Shown one piece after another: positions 7,646 through 16,850 of a DNA stretch of 64,000 nucleotides. Source of the stretch: Actinoplanes sandaracinus (GTDB lineage Bacteria; Actinomycetota; Actinomycetes; Mycobacteriales; Micromonosporaceae); the NCBI RefSeq assembly GCF_030009775.1, contig NZ_JASCTH010000005.1, positions 269,136 to 333,135 of the forward strand, written 5' to 3'. Position 1 is the first letter of the stretch. Every line of letters begins with the position of its first letter. A program made the translations under genes and the position numbers. The notes under the pieces were generated by a model, which was not told where the DNA came from, did no database searches, and was given only the letters and a program-made list of their open reading frames with translations.

Positions 7646-9823
7646 TCAGCGCTGCCAGGTGAGCGTCGTGGCGCCGGTGCCCTCCGCGGGCACCGTGTAG
7701 CTGTGGTTGGCGCCGCCCTCCCAGGTCACCGACCCGTTCGCGGCCACCTTGACGAACTTGTACTCCACCCGGGCGCCGGCCGGCAGGTCGGCGACGATGA
7801 CGCCGCGGGACGTGTTCGGCACCCGCGGCAGGGGACCCACGGCCTTCTCCCGGTTGGTGGACCACTTGCCCAGTTCGGTGACGTTACCGGTCAGGTAGAC
7901 GGACTCACCGGCACCGATCGCCGGAAGGTTCTCGACGGTGAACTGCACGGGGACCGGCTTCCCGGTCTGGCTGAGAACCTGGTACTCGTTGCTGGTGCCG
8001 GAGCCGGTGCTGACCGTGACGGCGACGGAGCCCGTGGCGACGCCCGCCGGGACCGTGGCGGTGATCCGGTCGGCCTTCCAGTCCCGCACACTCGCGGTGA
8101 CACCACCGACCTTGACGGTGCCGCCGGCGCCGAAGCCGACGCCCTCGACGGTGATGGTGCCGCCCGCGCGAGTCACGACCGGACCCACGCCGCCGATCAG
8201 CGGGGCGGTGGCCTCGGGCGCCCGGTGCGACCAGACCGCGATCTTGCCGGCGCCGAGCGTCGCGGTGGCGGTCGTCCGGTCGGCGCCCGAGCCGTCGTTG
8301 ACGGTCAGGCTGAAGCCGCCGTGGGTGCCCTCCAGCACATCGGGGTAGGTGCCCGCGGGCAGCGCGGTGCGCAGTCCGTCGAGCTGGTAGTCCCGCGAGC
8401 CCTTGTTGATGGCGGCGAGCACGACGTTGTCGCCGAACTTGCGCTCGTAGACGTACACGTCGTCGTTGAGCCACCGTTCCTGGTGGTTGCCGTAGGGCAC
8501 CGCGGGGTTGGTCCGGCGCAGCGCGGAGAGCTTCTGGACCTCGCGGTACGCCGCGGAGTCCTCGTTGAAGCTGTTCATCTTCGCCCGGTTGTACGGGGTC
8601 CTGCCGCCACCGGTGTCGTTGTGCAGGTACTGCTCCGTGCCGTAGTACAGGCACGGCGTACCGCGAGTGGTCATCAGGAAGGCGAGCGCGCGGTGCAGCG
8701 CCGCCGGGTCCGGGTTGACCGTTCCGAACCGCCGCGTGTCGTGGTTCTCGAGGAACGTGACCAGGTTCTCCTCGTGCGTGTAGTCCCGGTTGGTCCGGTC
8801 GATCGCCGCGTCCAAGGACTTCATCGAGGCGCCGGTGCCGAACACGTCGCGGATCGAACGGTTGGTGTAGAAGTCCATGGCCGCGATGCCGCTGGTGTTG
8901 GCGAACTTGACCTGCTCGGGGTAGAGCGGGTCGCCCTGGTCACCCATGTACCACTCGCCGAAGATCGCGGCGCTCTTGCGGGAGGTCACGGAGTCGGCGA
9001 AGGAGCGCTGCCAGCCCAGGGGCATGTGCTTGACGGCGTCCATCCGGATGCCGTCGACACCGCGGTCCATCCAGTAGCCGGCGTCGTCCTTGAGCAGCTG
9101 GTCGATCCGGGGGTGCTGCTGGTTGAGGTCGGAGATGCCCTCCAGGCTGTAGTTCTGGTTCTGGTAGGCGTCGTTCCAGTCGGTGATCCCCGGCGTGTGG
9201 TGGAAGTACCCGTTGCTGTCCTCACCGAACTTGCCGACGAGCCGGCCATCGTCGTACAGCGCGCCGTCCTCGGCCCGGCCCGGCGGGTTGGTCCCGTTGG
9301 GCGACCAGTCCATGATCACCTTGATGTTCCTGGCGTGCGCCGCCGACACGAGCTCGTCGAACTCCTCGGACGTGCCGAAGCGTTCCTCCACTCTCCGGAA
9401 GTCGCGGGGCCAGTAGCCGTGGTACCCGGTGTAGGACTTTCCGTCCTGGACCGAGGGCACGTTGATGTTGTCGACGTGCGGGGAGAGGTAGATCGCTCCG
9501 ACGCCCATGTTCTTGAGGTAGTCCATCTTCTGGGTGATGCCGGCGAAGTCACCTCCCATGTATTTGTGCCACTCCTGCGGGTCGCTGAGCTTGTCCTTGT
9601 CGTAGAACATGCCGGGCACGTCTCCCGGGTTGTTGTTCTCCGGGTTGCCGTCGTTGAACCGGTCCGTGGTGATCTGGTAGCAGAGATCCTGCTTGAGGCT
9701 GGCCGGGTTGCCGGTGTAGGGCGCCACCGGCGCGTTCGCGGCTTGAACGGGCTGCTGAGACGCGGGCAGGAGCGAGATCGCCGCTACCGTCGCGACGAGA
9801 GCACGCCTGGCATGACGTTGCAC
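7646..9823 (-). CDS. acbD: Secreted CGTase-like GH13, acarviosyl transferase AcbD
   Basis: 725 residues. Start is GTG 9823 with AAGGAG six bases upstream. A Sec signal peptide ends near residue 29 (PVQAANA). The order is that of a cyclodextrin glucanotransferase: GH13 barrel (YQITTDRFNDGNPENNNP), domain C, an IPT/TIG domain at about 540-617, and a C-terminal CBM20 starch-binding domain at about 621-725. Catalytic residues are Asp262 (GIRMDAVKH), Glu290 (FGEWYM) and Asp362 (FLENHDTRRF). Length and architecture match AcbD of the acarbose cluster (about 724 residues), which transfers acarviosyl units and disproportionates maltodextrins outside the cell. It is divergent from acbE and shares a regulatory region with a CTGCAAG-N2-CTTGCAG site. 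A plain CGTase or maltogenic amylase cannot be excluded from sequence alone. Confidence 0.82.
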   Translation of the reverse strand: MQRHARRALVATVAAISLLPASQQPVQAANAPVAPYTGNPASLKQDLCYQITTDRFNDGNPENNNPGDVPGMFYDKDKLSDPQEWHKYMGGDFAGITQKMDYLKNMGVGAIYLSPHVDNINVPSVQDGKSYTGYHGYWPRDFRRVEERFGTSEEFDELVSAAHARNIKVIMDWSPNGTNPPGRAEDGALYDDGRLVGKFGEDSNGYFHHTPGITDWNDAYQNQNYSLEGISDLNQQHPRIDQLLKDDAGYWMDRGVDGIRMDAVKHMPLGWQRSFADSVTSRKSAAIFGEWYMGDQGDPLYPEQVKFANTSGIAAMDFYTNRSIRDVFGTGASMKSLDAAIDRTNRDYTHEENLVTFLENHDTRRFGTVNPDPAALHRALAFLMTTRGTPCLYYGTEQYLHNDTGGGRTPYNRAKMNSFNEDSAAYREVQKLSALRRTNPAVPYGNHQERWLNDDVYVYERKFGDNVVLAAINKGSRDYQLDGLRTALPAGTYPDVLEGTHGGFSLTVNDGSGADRTTATATLGAGKIAVWSHRAPEATAPLIGGVGPVVTRAGGTITVEGVGFGAGGTVKVGGVTASVRDWKADRITATVPAGVATGSVAVTVSTGSGTSNEYQVLSQTGKPVPVQFTVENLPAIGAGESVYLTGNVTELGKWSTNREKAVGPLPRVPNTSRGVIVADLPAGARVEYKFVKVAANGSVTWEGGANHSYTVPAEGTGATTLTWQR

Positions 9824-10188
9824 GAGCTACTCCTTGCTAGGGGATCGAGTGGGCCGGCTCCGGGAAGCGCGCTCGGCCGACCCCGGGACCGCCTGCAAGA
9901 ACTTGCAGCAGTCGCCGAGGTGATGGCCATACCGTCGCGCAGGCGCCGCTCCGATTTCAAGCCGGGCCATCGGAGAATTCTCGCAGTCGGTGCCACGAGC
10001 ATCGACAGACAGTGATGAGAAGTGGCGTTGAAGTGCATCTATCTCGTACAAGATGGATCTCGCTGCACCCTGAACCGCCTCCTATGATCTGGGCAACACT
10101 GTCAGCAAGTCGTTGCATGCACCGCAATTTCTTGCAATGCCATGCCGCGGCCACTAGCGTCCGGGCCACATCCCAGGAAAGGTCCACC
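9824..10188. promoter_or_regulatory. acbD-acbE divergent region with MalR/AcrC-type operators
   Basis: No gene is seen in these 365 bases. A near-perfect palindrome CTGCAAGAACTTGCAG is at 9893-9908. A looser set is at 10104-10135: AGCAAG..GTTGCA at 10104-10117 and GCAATTTCTTGC at 10124-10135. CTTGCAG repeats are the known targets of MalR/Reg1-type repressors of actinobacterial amylase genes. In Actinoplanes the MalR-type repressor AcrC is known to act between acbE and acbD. The two clusters lie close to the respective promoters, so each gene may have its own operator. Confidence 0.75.
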
Positions 10189-13100
10189 ATGGATAGGCTC
10201 CTGAAATTCTGCTTGCCCGGAGTGCTGCTGGCCGCCGGTGGAGCACTGTCGGTCCCCGGCTCCGCACATGCCGCCCCCGTCCGCGCTCCCTCGCCCGCCG
10301 AAGCGGCCGCCGTCTGGAACAGCGACCGCCCGCCCTCTCAGGCCGAACAGCTGTACCTCGTCGTGCCCGACCGGTTCGCCAACGGTGACACCGGCAACGA
10401 CCAGGGAAAGCTGACCGGCGACCGGCTCACCACCGGGCACGACCCCACCGACGCCGGCTTCTATCACGGCGGCGACATCCAGGGCGTGATCGACAAACTC
10501 GACTACATCCAGGGGCTCGGCACCACGGCGATCTGGCTGACCCCGATCTTCGAGAACAAGCCGGTGCAGGGCACCGGAAAAGACGCCTCCGCCGGCTACC
10601 ACGGTTACTGGATCACCGACTTCACCCGGGTCGACCCCCATTTCGGCACCAATGAGGACCTGAAACGCCTGGTCGAGCTGGTGCACCAGCGCGGCATGAA
10701 GATCTACCTCGACATCGTCGTCAACCACACCGCCGACGTCATCAAGCACGCCGAGGGCACGGCCTACGTGGACAAGGGGACCGCTCCCTACCGCGACACC
10801 CGGGGCCGGGCCTTCGAGGACCGCAACTACGCCGACGCGACACACGGCTTCCCGAAGGTCGACAAGAAGTCGTTCCCGTACGAGCCGGTCTTCGCCACCC
10901 CGGCGGACGCCACCGTGAAGAAGCCCGCGTGGCTCAACGACCCGGCCATGTACCACAACCGGGGCGAGACCACCTTCGGCGGCGAGAACGCCGAGTACGG
11001 CGACTTCACCGGCGGGCTCGACGACCTGTGGACCGAACGTCCCGAGGTGGTGCGCGGCCTGACCGACATCTACGCCGACTGGGTGCGGCAGTTCGACGTC
11101 GACGGTTACCGGCTCGACACTCTCAAGGCCACCAATCTGGCGTTCTGGCCCACCTTCACGCAGGGCGTGCAGAAGGCCGCGGCCCAGGCCGGCAAGCCGG
11201 ACTTCTTCATGTTCGGCGAGGTCTGGAGCAAGGACCAGGAGGTCGGATCCACCTACGTCCGCCGGGGCGGCCTGCCAGCCACCATCGACTTCCCCTTCCA
11301 GGGCGCGGCGCAGAGCTTCGTCACCGGCAAGGCCGCCGCCCGCAGCCTGGCCGACCTGTACGCCAAGGACGACCTCTACACCGCGGCCGGCACCGACGCC
11401 GGCCGGCTGCCCACCTTCCTCGGCAATCACGACATGGGGCGGATCGCCACCCTGATCAAGGCCGGCGACAACGCCACCGGCGTGCGCCGCCTCCAGCTCG
11501 CCAACGAGCTCATGTTCCTCACCCGCGGGCAGCCGGTCGTCTACTCCGGCGACGAACAGGGCTTCACCGGCGCCCTCGGTGACAAGGGGTCCCGGCAGGA
11601 CATGTTCGCCAGCCGGACACCGGATTACCTGGACGACGAGCTGATCGGTACCACCAGCACCCACGCGACCGGCAACTACGACGCCGGGCACCCGCTGTAC
11701 CGCACGATCGCCGAGCTCGGCGCGCTGCGCAAGGCGCACCCGGTGCTCCGCGACGGCATGCAGATCACCCGGTACGCGGCCGACCGCCCCGGCGTCTTCG
11801 CGGCCTCCCGGATCGACCGCACCGCACGGGCGGAGTACGTGATCGCCGTGAACAACGCCGCGACCGCGCAGACGGCCACGTTCGACACGTCCACCCCGGA
11901 ATCCGGATTCGTCCCGGTCTACGGCGCCGGCGAGGCCGCTGCCACCGGCGCCGACGGCAAGCTGACCATCACCGTGCCGCCACTGTCGGCCGTGGCCTAC
12001 CGGGCGGACAAGACGATCCCCGCGCCGTCGGCCGCACCGACCGTGGCGTTCACCAGCCCCACGGCCGGCGCCCTGGTCCCGACCCGTACCGAACTGGCCG
12101 CCACGACCACCGGCGACCCGCTGGCGACCGTCACCTTCTCTGCCAAGATCGGCAACAGCGCGTGGCGTGAGGTCGGCACGGCCGGCCGCGCCCCGTACCG
12201 TGCCTACCACGACCTCACCGGACTGGCCGGCGGCACCGCCGTGCAGTACCGGGCCGTCGTCCGCGACGGTCAGGGCCGGACCTCCACCGCCACCACGCGC
12301 ATCAACGTGGGCACCGCCCGGCCCGAAGCCGGTTACGCCGTCGTGCACTACCAGCGACCGGGTGGCGACTACGACAACTGGCGCCTGCACGCCTCGGGCG
12401 ACGTCGAACCGGCCGAGCCGGCGCCCTTCACCGGCGAGGACGCCTACGGCCGCTTCGCCTGGGTCAAGATCAAGCCTGGGGCCAAGAAGGTCACCTTCAC
12501 CGTGCGGGACGAGAACGGCGTCAAGGACGTCGACGCCGACCGGTCGCTGAACCCGAAGCAGACGCCGGAGATCTGGCTCAAGCAGGGTGACCCGGCCATC
12601 TCCTACGAGGGCCCGGCCCCGGCGCCGGCGCCGAACACCGCGGTCCTGCACTACCGGCGCCCGGCCGGCGATTACGACGGCTGGGGCCTGCACATGTGGG
12701 ACGGCGCGGCCACCCCGACCGCGAACTGGGGCGCCCCGTTCCTCCCCGAGTCGTTCGACAGCTTCGGGGCGGTCTTCCGGATCCCGCTCGCTCCCGGCGC
12801 GACCGGGCTGAGTTACATCATGCACGCCGGCGACACCAAGGACCTGCCGGGCGACCAGCGCCTCGAATTCGCCGGCGCGGGCCGCGAGGTCTGGCTCCTG
12901 GGCGGCGTCCAGGAGCGGTTGCTCCCCTCGGTGGTGAAACCGGCACGCCTGGACCTGACCAAGTCGGAGGCGGTCCGGGTGGACCGCAACACCATCGCCT
13001 GGAAGTTCGGCACGCCGAACACCCTGGAACCGGCCGGGGCGGCCACCGACGGCCGGGTGTACGACCTCGTCCACGCCCCGAAGGGCGGCCTGAGCATCGT

Positions 13101-13335
13101 CGACGGCGAACTCTCCGGCGAGTACCGCAGCGTCCGGCTGGAGGCGCAGCGCGACGGTCTCACCGAGAAGCAGCGCGGCCGGACGCCGTCGCTGTGGCAG
13201 CACCCGACGTTCCGGATCACCGGCGGCAAGGGCATCCCGGCGGGTGACGGCCAGTTCGTGGTGACCGAACGTGACGCCGAGGGCCAGCTCATGTCGGCCA
13301 CCGGTGTCCGCGCCCTCGAGGCGGGCGACCGCTAG
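10189..13335 (+). CDS. acbE: Large secreted alpha-amylase with C-terminal CBM41-like domains, AcbE
   Basis: 1048 residues from ATG 10189, with CAGGAAAGG upstream and a clear signal peptide (cut near SAHAAP, residue 29). GH13 catalytic residues are Asp310 (DGYRLDT), Glu344 (MFGEVW) and Asp415 (LGNHDMGRI). The barrel is followed by domain C, then an Ig-like segment at about 620-705. Two pullulanase-associated (CBM41-type) modules follow at about 715-805 (VVHYQRPGGDYDNWRL) and 815-905 (VLHYRRPAGDYDGWGL), and then a C-terminal beta domain. It is collinear with AcbZ over its whole length, so the two are paralogues. In the acarbose cluster AcbE is an acarbose-tolerant secreted amylase that feeds maltose units. 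The gene ends in a strong hairpin. Confidence 0.85.
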   Translation: MDRLLKFCLPGVLLAAGGALSVPGSAHAAPVRAPSPAEAAAVWNSDRPPSQAEQLYLVVPDRFANGDTGNDQGKLTGDRLTTGHDPTDAGFYHGGDIQGVIDKLDYIQGLGTTAIWLTPIFENKPVQGTGKDASAGYHGYWITDFTRVDPHFGTNEDLKRLVELVHQRGMKIYLDIVVNHTADVIKHAEGTAYVDKGTAPYRDTRGRAFEDRNYADATHGFPKVDKKSFPYEPVFATPADATVKKPAWLNDPAMYHNRGETTFGGENAEYGDFTGGLDDLWTERPEVVRGLTDIYADWVRQFDVDGYRLDTLKATNLAFWPTFTQGVQKAAAQAGKPDFFMFGEVWSKDQEVGSTYVRRGGLPATIDFPFQGAAQSFVTGKAAARSLADLYAKDDLYTAAGTDAGRLPTFLGNHDMGRIATLIKAGDNATGVRRLQLANELMFLTRGQPVVYSGDEQGFTGALGDKGSRQDMFASRTPDYLDDELIGTTSTHATGNYDAGHPLYRTIAELGALRKAHPVLRDGMQITRYAADRPGVFAASRIDRTARAEYVIAVNNAATAQTATFDTSTPESGFVPVYGAGEAAATGADGKLTITVPPLSAVAYRADKTIPAPSAAPTVAFTSPTAGALVPTRTELAATTTGDPLATVTFSAKIGNSAWREVGTAGRAPYRAYHDLTGLAGGTAVQYRAVVRDGQGRTSTATTRINVGTARPEAGYAVVHYQRPGGDYDNWRLHASGDVEPAEPAPFTGEDAYGRFAWVKIKPGAKKVTFTVRDENGVKDVDADRSLNPKQTPEIWLKQGDPAISYEGPAPAPAPNTAVLHYRRPAGDYDGWGLHMWDGAATPTANWGAPFLPESFDSFGAVFRIPLAPGATGLSYIMHAGDTKDLPGDQRLEFAGAGREVWLLGGVQERLLPSVVKPARLDLTKSEAVRVDRNTIAWKFGTPNTLEPAGAATDGRVYDLVHAPKGGLSIVDGELSGEYRSVRLEAQRDGLTEKQRGRTPSLWQHPTFRITGGKGIPAGDGQFVVTERDAEGQLMSATGVRALEAGDR

Positions 13336-13345
13336 ACACCACCCG

Positions 13346-13400
13346 CACCACGGCGGAGGCCGGTCTCCCGAGTCACGGGAGGCCGGCCTCCGCCGTGGTG
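13346..13400. terminator. Bidirectional hairpin terminator between acbE and acbA
   Basis: Perfect 18-base arms (CACCACGGCGGAGGCCGG at 13346-13363, complement at 13383-13400). The loop itself can pair as TCCCG/CGGGA. It lies between convergent genes and can serve both. Confidence 0.85.
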
Positions 13401-13409
13401 GCCGGCTCG

Positions 13410-14318
13410 TCATCGGGCCGCGGCACTCAACGGCTGCTGGCCCGCCACGAACGGATCGACGGCCGCCAGGTCCACGAGGTACTCGCCGTAACCACTGCTC
13501 ATCAGCGGCTCGGCCAGGCCGCGCAACTGGGCGTCGTCGATGAACCCGGCCCGCCAGGCCGCCTCCTCCACACAGCCGATCTTGATGCCCTGGCCCTCGT
13601 CGATGGCCCGGACGTAGTCCACCGCGCGCATGCAGTCGGCCAGGGTGCCGGTGTCCAGCCAGACCGCGCCGCGCGGCAGCACGGTCACCGACAGCGCGCC
13701 ACGCCTGCGGTATTCCTCGTTGACCGCGGTGATCTCCAGCTCCCCGCGAGGGCTCGGCGTCAGCGCCCGCGCGATCCCCACCACATCGGCGTCGTAGAGA
13801 TAGAAACCGGGCACCGCGTACGGCGAGCGCGGCCGCTCCGGCTTCTCCTCGATGGACAGCACCCGGCCGGCGCCGTCGAACTCGACGACACCGTAGGCCG
13901 ACGGATCGGCCACCGCGACGCCGAAGACGTGCCCGCCGCTCGTGCCGCGCATCCGCCGCACCGCCGGGCGGAAGTCCACACCGTGGAGGAGGTTGTCGCC
14001 CAGCATGAGCGCCGCCGGCTCACCGGCGAGAAACTCCTCGCCGATCAGGAACGCCTCGGCGATGCCGGCCGGGCGCTGCTGGATCGCGTACTCCAGGCGC
14101 AGGCCCCACTGCGAGCCGTCACCGAGGAGCCGCTGGAACTGGGCGACCTCGTGCTCGTTGGTGATGACCAGGATCTCCCGGATCCCGCCACCGATCAGGG
14201 TGGACAACGGGTAATAGATCATTGGCTTGTCATAGACCGGCATGAGCTGTTTGGAAACCGCCCATGTCACCGGCCTAAGCCTTGAACCGGTGCCTCCGGC
14301 CAGCAATATTCCGCGCAC
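13410..14318 (-). CDS. acbA: dTDP-glucose synthase AcbA (RmlA family)
   Basis: 302 residues, full length for glucose-1-phosphate thymidylyltransferases. Start GTG 14318. It opens with the nucleotide-binding signature [16 protein letters not shown] and a [10 protein letters not shown] motif. [10 protein letters not shown] carries the metal-binding Asp, VVEFD and SIEEKP follow, and WLDTGT marks the C-terminal part. It makes dTDP-D-glucose from glucose 1-phosphate and dTTP, the first step to the 4-amino-4,6-dideoxyglucose unit of acarbose. The next enzyme, AcbB, is only a relic immediately upstream on the other strand, so AcbA's product must be used by a dehydratase encoded elsewhere. No defect is visible in AcbA itself. 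A housekeeping RmlA is an alternative, but the position fits acbA. Confidence 0.88.
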   Translation of the reverse strand: MRGILLAGGTGSRLRPVTWAVSKQLMPVYDKPMIYYPLSTLIGGGIREILVITNEHEVAQFQRLLGDGSQWGLRLEYAIQQRPAGIAEAFLIGEEFLAGEPAALMLGDNLLHGVDFRPAVRRMRGTSGGHVFGVAVADPSAYGVVEFDGAGRVLSIEEKPERPRSPYAVPGFYLYDADVVGIARALTPSPRGELEITAVNEEYRRRGALSVTVLPRGAVWLDTGTLADCMRAVDYVRAIDEGQGIKIGCVEEAAWRAGFIDDAQLRGLAEPLMSSGYGEYLVDLAAVDPFVAGQQPLSAAAR

Positions 14319-14415
14319 TCCACGACCATATCAGCCGAATCCCGGAAAGCGCCTTCCGTGATTACGCTCACGACACCGAACGCGATGGGCCGGTCGATGA
14401 GATCGCTGCTCCTGC

Positions 14416-14731
14416 CACCGGACGCACGGCAGGGACGTCGTCGTGAGCCGCTGCTCCACAATTACGGAACCCGGCGATTCCCGAGACCATGACTTCGCTG
14501 TTCGTCACCCGGCGGCGGCCGCGAGGCGACGAATCTGGAATTGATCGAAATCCTCGTCGAGGAATGCGGCGCATCGCCCGGAAAGGTGTCGTTCATGACC
14601 GGCCGAAAGGCCACGACCGCCGTTACTCGCTTAGTTATTCGAAGATGGCCGGCGAGCTTGGTCACCGACCTCGGGTCGAATACCTAAAAAGGTATCGCGA
14701 GAACACTTCCTGGTGGTCATCGCCGCAGTGA
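14416..14731 (+). pseudogene. acbB: Decayed acbB (dTDP-glucose 4,6-dehydratase) remnant
   Basis: The region between acbA and acbC, where acbB stands in the known acarbose cluster, has no intact gene. The plus strand shows RmlB-family fragments in successive frames. HRTHGRDVVVSRCS is at 14416-14457. NYGTRRFP is at 14460-14483, after a frameshift inside the CSNNYG motif. GGREATNLELIEILVEECG lies within 14514-14570, and its frame runs on to FMT at 14600. KGHDRRYSLSYSK is at 14606-14644, after a one-base loss inside the normal TDRKGH motif. ELGHRPRVEY then leads to RYRENTSWW and a TGA at 14729-14731; about eight codons are missing before RYREN. A weaker piece may begin near 14370, where the SPYxxSK active-site segment reads TPNAMGR. 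The Rossmann half is gone. Intact family members have about 320-330 codons; about 100 remain. Confidence 0.85.
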
Positions 14732-14750
14732 GCGGTGAATGAGAAGGAAT

Positions 14751-14779
14751 GCCGATCACCGGGAGAGCCGGTGATCGGC
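14751..14779. terminator. Hairpin terminator after acbC
   Basis: Perfect 12-base arms GCCGATCACCGG (14751-14762) and CCGGTGATCGGC (14768-14779) with loop GAGAG. It lies 11 bases past the acbC stop and just after the acbB remnant, so it could originally have ended both transcripts. Confidence 0.8.
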
Positions 14780-14790
14780 AAACCTGTCGG

Positions 14791-16008
14791 TCAGGCCCGC
14801 AGCGGCTGGGCGTAGGCGAGGTCCTCGCAGAGGCGGCGTTGCATCGCCGCGGCCGCGGCCAGCTCGTCGACCGTCACGTCGTTGACGAACGTGACCCCAC
14901 CGATCCCGACCGGCAACGGCAGTCGCTGCTGGTCGTCACGGTGCCGCACGGTGTCCCGCAGCGCGCACTCCAGCACCGCGGGATTGAGCAGCGGATGCCA
15001 GGTCGGCAGTTCGAGTTCCGCCATCAGCCGCAGGATCCGGTCCCGCTGCGTCTCGTCGAGCAGGCCACGCCGGTAGGCCATCACCGTGGTCAGCGCCATG
15101 TCGACGCAGACGGCCTCACCGTGCAACAGCGACGGCAGCGCCCGCATCTCGACGGTCGGGCTGAACGTGTGCCCGTAGTCGACACAGCGTTCCAGCCGGC
15201 CCTCCCACAGGTTGGGCCCGAGTTCCTCCAGCATGCCCTGGGTCGCTGCCCGCAACGCGAGCGTGGCGGCCTGGTCACCGGCCGGGGTGTGACCCTGGAA
15301 CCGTTCGTCCAGGAGCAGCCGGCCGGACCGTTCGAGCAGATCGAAGAGGGCGGCGTCCTTGATCAGGGCGATCTTCAGCATCTCGGCCATGCCGTTGCTG
15401 ACGTGCCGGCGGTCCAGCGTCGCCAGGAACCGGCGGTCCAGCAGGGTCAGGTCGGCCGGGGCGTAGGTGCCCAGCCGGTTCTTGTGACCGTTGAAGTTGA
15501 CGCCGGTCTTGGCGCCCACCCCGGCGTCGATCAGCCCGACCAGGGTGGTCGGCACCCGGAGGAACGGCGTGCCGCGCCGATAGAGGCTGGCGACCAGCCC
15601 GGCGACGTCCATCAGCACGCCGCCGCCGATGACGATCATCGGTTCCCGGCGGCGGGCCAGGCCGAACGCGTCCATCTCCGCCACGATGCGAGCCACCGAG
15701 TCGAAGTCCTTGACCGTCTCGGCGACCTGCATCACCAGCATCGCGTGATCGATGCCGTGATGGGTGAAGTACTCCCGGATGCGAGCGCCGTACAGGGCGT
15801 TGACGGCGCTGTCCACGACCACGAACCGGCGCCGCGAACCGAAGCCGCTCTCCCCGGCCTCGAGCAGGTCGGTCCGGTCCAGACCGAACACGTCGTCGCG
15901 CAGGCGCACCTCGTACGAAACCTGCTTCAGCGCCTGGACCCGCCACGAATCGTGGTGGTCGCCCGCACGTACCCCCGGCACGCCGCCGACCGTGTCGACA
16001 CCGCTCAC
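14791..16008 (-). CDS. acbC: 2-epi-5-epi-valiolone synthase AcbC
   Basis: 405 residues, the usual length of AcbC. Start GTG 16008 follows GGGGAGA and overlaps the acbO stop as GTGA. It is a sugar-phosphate cyclase of the 3-dehydroquinate synthase fold. It has the NAD-binding GGGVLMDVAG (about residues 125-134), then RVPTTLVGLIDAGVGAKTGV and NFNGHKNRLGTY in place of the dehydroquinate synthase KTGIN..GKN pattern, and the metal-binding E(M/R)..YGHTFSP and LLHGEAV motifs. It cyclises sedoheptulose 7-phosphate to 2-epi-5-epi-valiolone, the committed step to the C7-cyclitol of acarbose. It is the last gene of the 14-gene operon and ends at a hairpin. Deoxy-scyllo-inosose synthase is the main alternative, excluded by operon context. 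Confidence 0.9.
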   Translation of the reverse strand: MSGVDTVGGVPGVRAGDHHDSWRVQALKQVSYEVRLRDDVFGLDRTDLLEAGESGFGSRRRFVVVDSAVNALYGARIREYFTHHGIDHAMLVMQVAETVKDFDSVARIVAEMDAFGLARRREPMIVIGGGVLMDVAGLVASLYRRGTPFLRVPTTLVGLIDAGVGAKTGVNFNGHKNRLGTYAPADLTLLDRRFLATLDRRHVSNGMAEMLKIALIKDAALFDLLERSGRLLLDERFQGHTPAGDQAATLALRAATQGMLEELGPNLWEGRLERCVDYGHTFSPTVEMRALPSLLHGEAVCVDMALTTVMAYRRGLLDETQRDRILRLMAELELPTWHPLLNPAVLECALRDTVRHRDDQQRLPLPVGIGGVTFVNDVTVDELAAAAAMQRRLCEDLAYAQPLRA

Positions 16009-16850
16009 GCCTGTCTCCCCGTTCTTGTGTCTGCATGAGGCCGGCGACTGCCGGCCGGTACCCGGCTCCACCGCAGCGCCGCCTGCCGCGCCCATGCCAG
16101 ATCGGCACGCAGCCGTACGCCGTCGTTGTCGCGGTAGTCGTTCTCCAGCACCAGTGCGCGTACCCGCGCCGGGCCGTCCCCGAGCGCGGCGAGGGTGTCC
16201 CGCAGACCGCCCTGACCAGCGCCGAGCAGCGGCGAGGGCCCCACGTCCGGCGGGCCGTCCTTGAGATGGACCTGGTCGGCGAGACACGGCCCGAGCTCCG
16301 CGGCCAGCACGGCGGGCGACAACCCGTGCGCCACCGGGTTGAACGTGTCCAGCAGCAGCCGGAAGGCCGGCGAACCCACCTGGTCCACCAGTCGCCGGGC
16401 CCGGTCCGCCGGCAGGACGTTCTCACTGGCCAGCAGGATGCCCCGGTCCTGCGCCCGGGCCGCGGTCCAGCGCAGGGCGGCCACCGTGCGCTCGAAGCCG
16501 GCCTGGTCGGTGATGGCGCTGCGCCGGAAGCTGGGCACGATGAGCAGCGGCGCCCCGAGAGCCCCGGCGGCGTCCACCAACCGGGTCAGCACCGGGCGCA
16601 CGACGGCCGGCTCGGCGGTGAGGCCGATGTCGTTGAGCAGGTTGCCGGCCAGCGCGAGCACGCCGACACCGGTCGCCGCCGACGCCGCCCGCAGTTGTTC
16701 GACGCGGCCGGGCCCGTCCACCAGGACGCCGCGGCCCGGCCCGCCGAAGTCCAGTTGCAGCCCGTCGGCGCCCACCTCGGCCGCCAGGCGGAACGCCGCC
16801 ACGCCCGACGGCGCGAGGCGCCACTCGGCCAGCCCGACCTGGCATCTCAT
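16005..16850 (-). CDS. acbO: 2-epi-5-epi-valiolone 7-phosphate 2-epimerase AcbO
   Basis: 281 residues from ATG 16850, which overlaps the acbN stop as ATGA. The sequence has the pattern of a xylose-isomerase-like TIM barrel epimerase: GADGLQLDFGG near the start, LLIVPSF, LASENVL (a metal-ligand Glu), LLLDTFNP (Asp), QVHLKDG (His) and LVLENDYR near the end (Glu). These are the expected divalent-metal ligands of the fold. In the acarbose pathway AcbO epimerises C2 of 2-epi-5-epi-valiolone 7-phosphate. It sits between a reductase and the cyclase in a chain of overlapping genes. The family is clear; the exact substrate follows from cluster position. Confidence 0.87.
   Translation of the reverse strand: MRCQVGLAEWRLAPSGVAAFRLAAEVGADGLQLDFGGPGRGVLVDGPGRVEQLRAASAATGVGVLALAGNLLNDIGLTAEPAVVRPVLTRLVDAAGALGAPLLIVPSFRRSAITDQAGFERTVAALRWTAARAQDRGILLASENVLPADRARRLVDQVGSPAFRLLLDTFNPVAHGLSPAVLAAELGPCLADQVHLKDGPPDVGPSPLLGAGQGGLRDTLAALGDGPARVRALVLENDYRDNDGVRLRADLAWARQAALRWSRVPAGSRRPHADTRTGRQA

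Noticed and set aside
10102..13413. Minus-strand open frame of about 1100 codons across acbE
   Set aside because: Antisense shadow of the GH13 enzyme; composition and lack of motifs.
14489..14731. An intact 80-residue gene
   Set aside because: The frame covers the last acbB fragment only; upstream acbB pieces lie in other frames, so it is part of a pseudogene.
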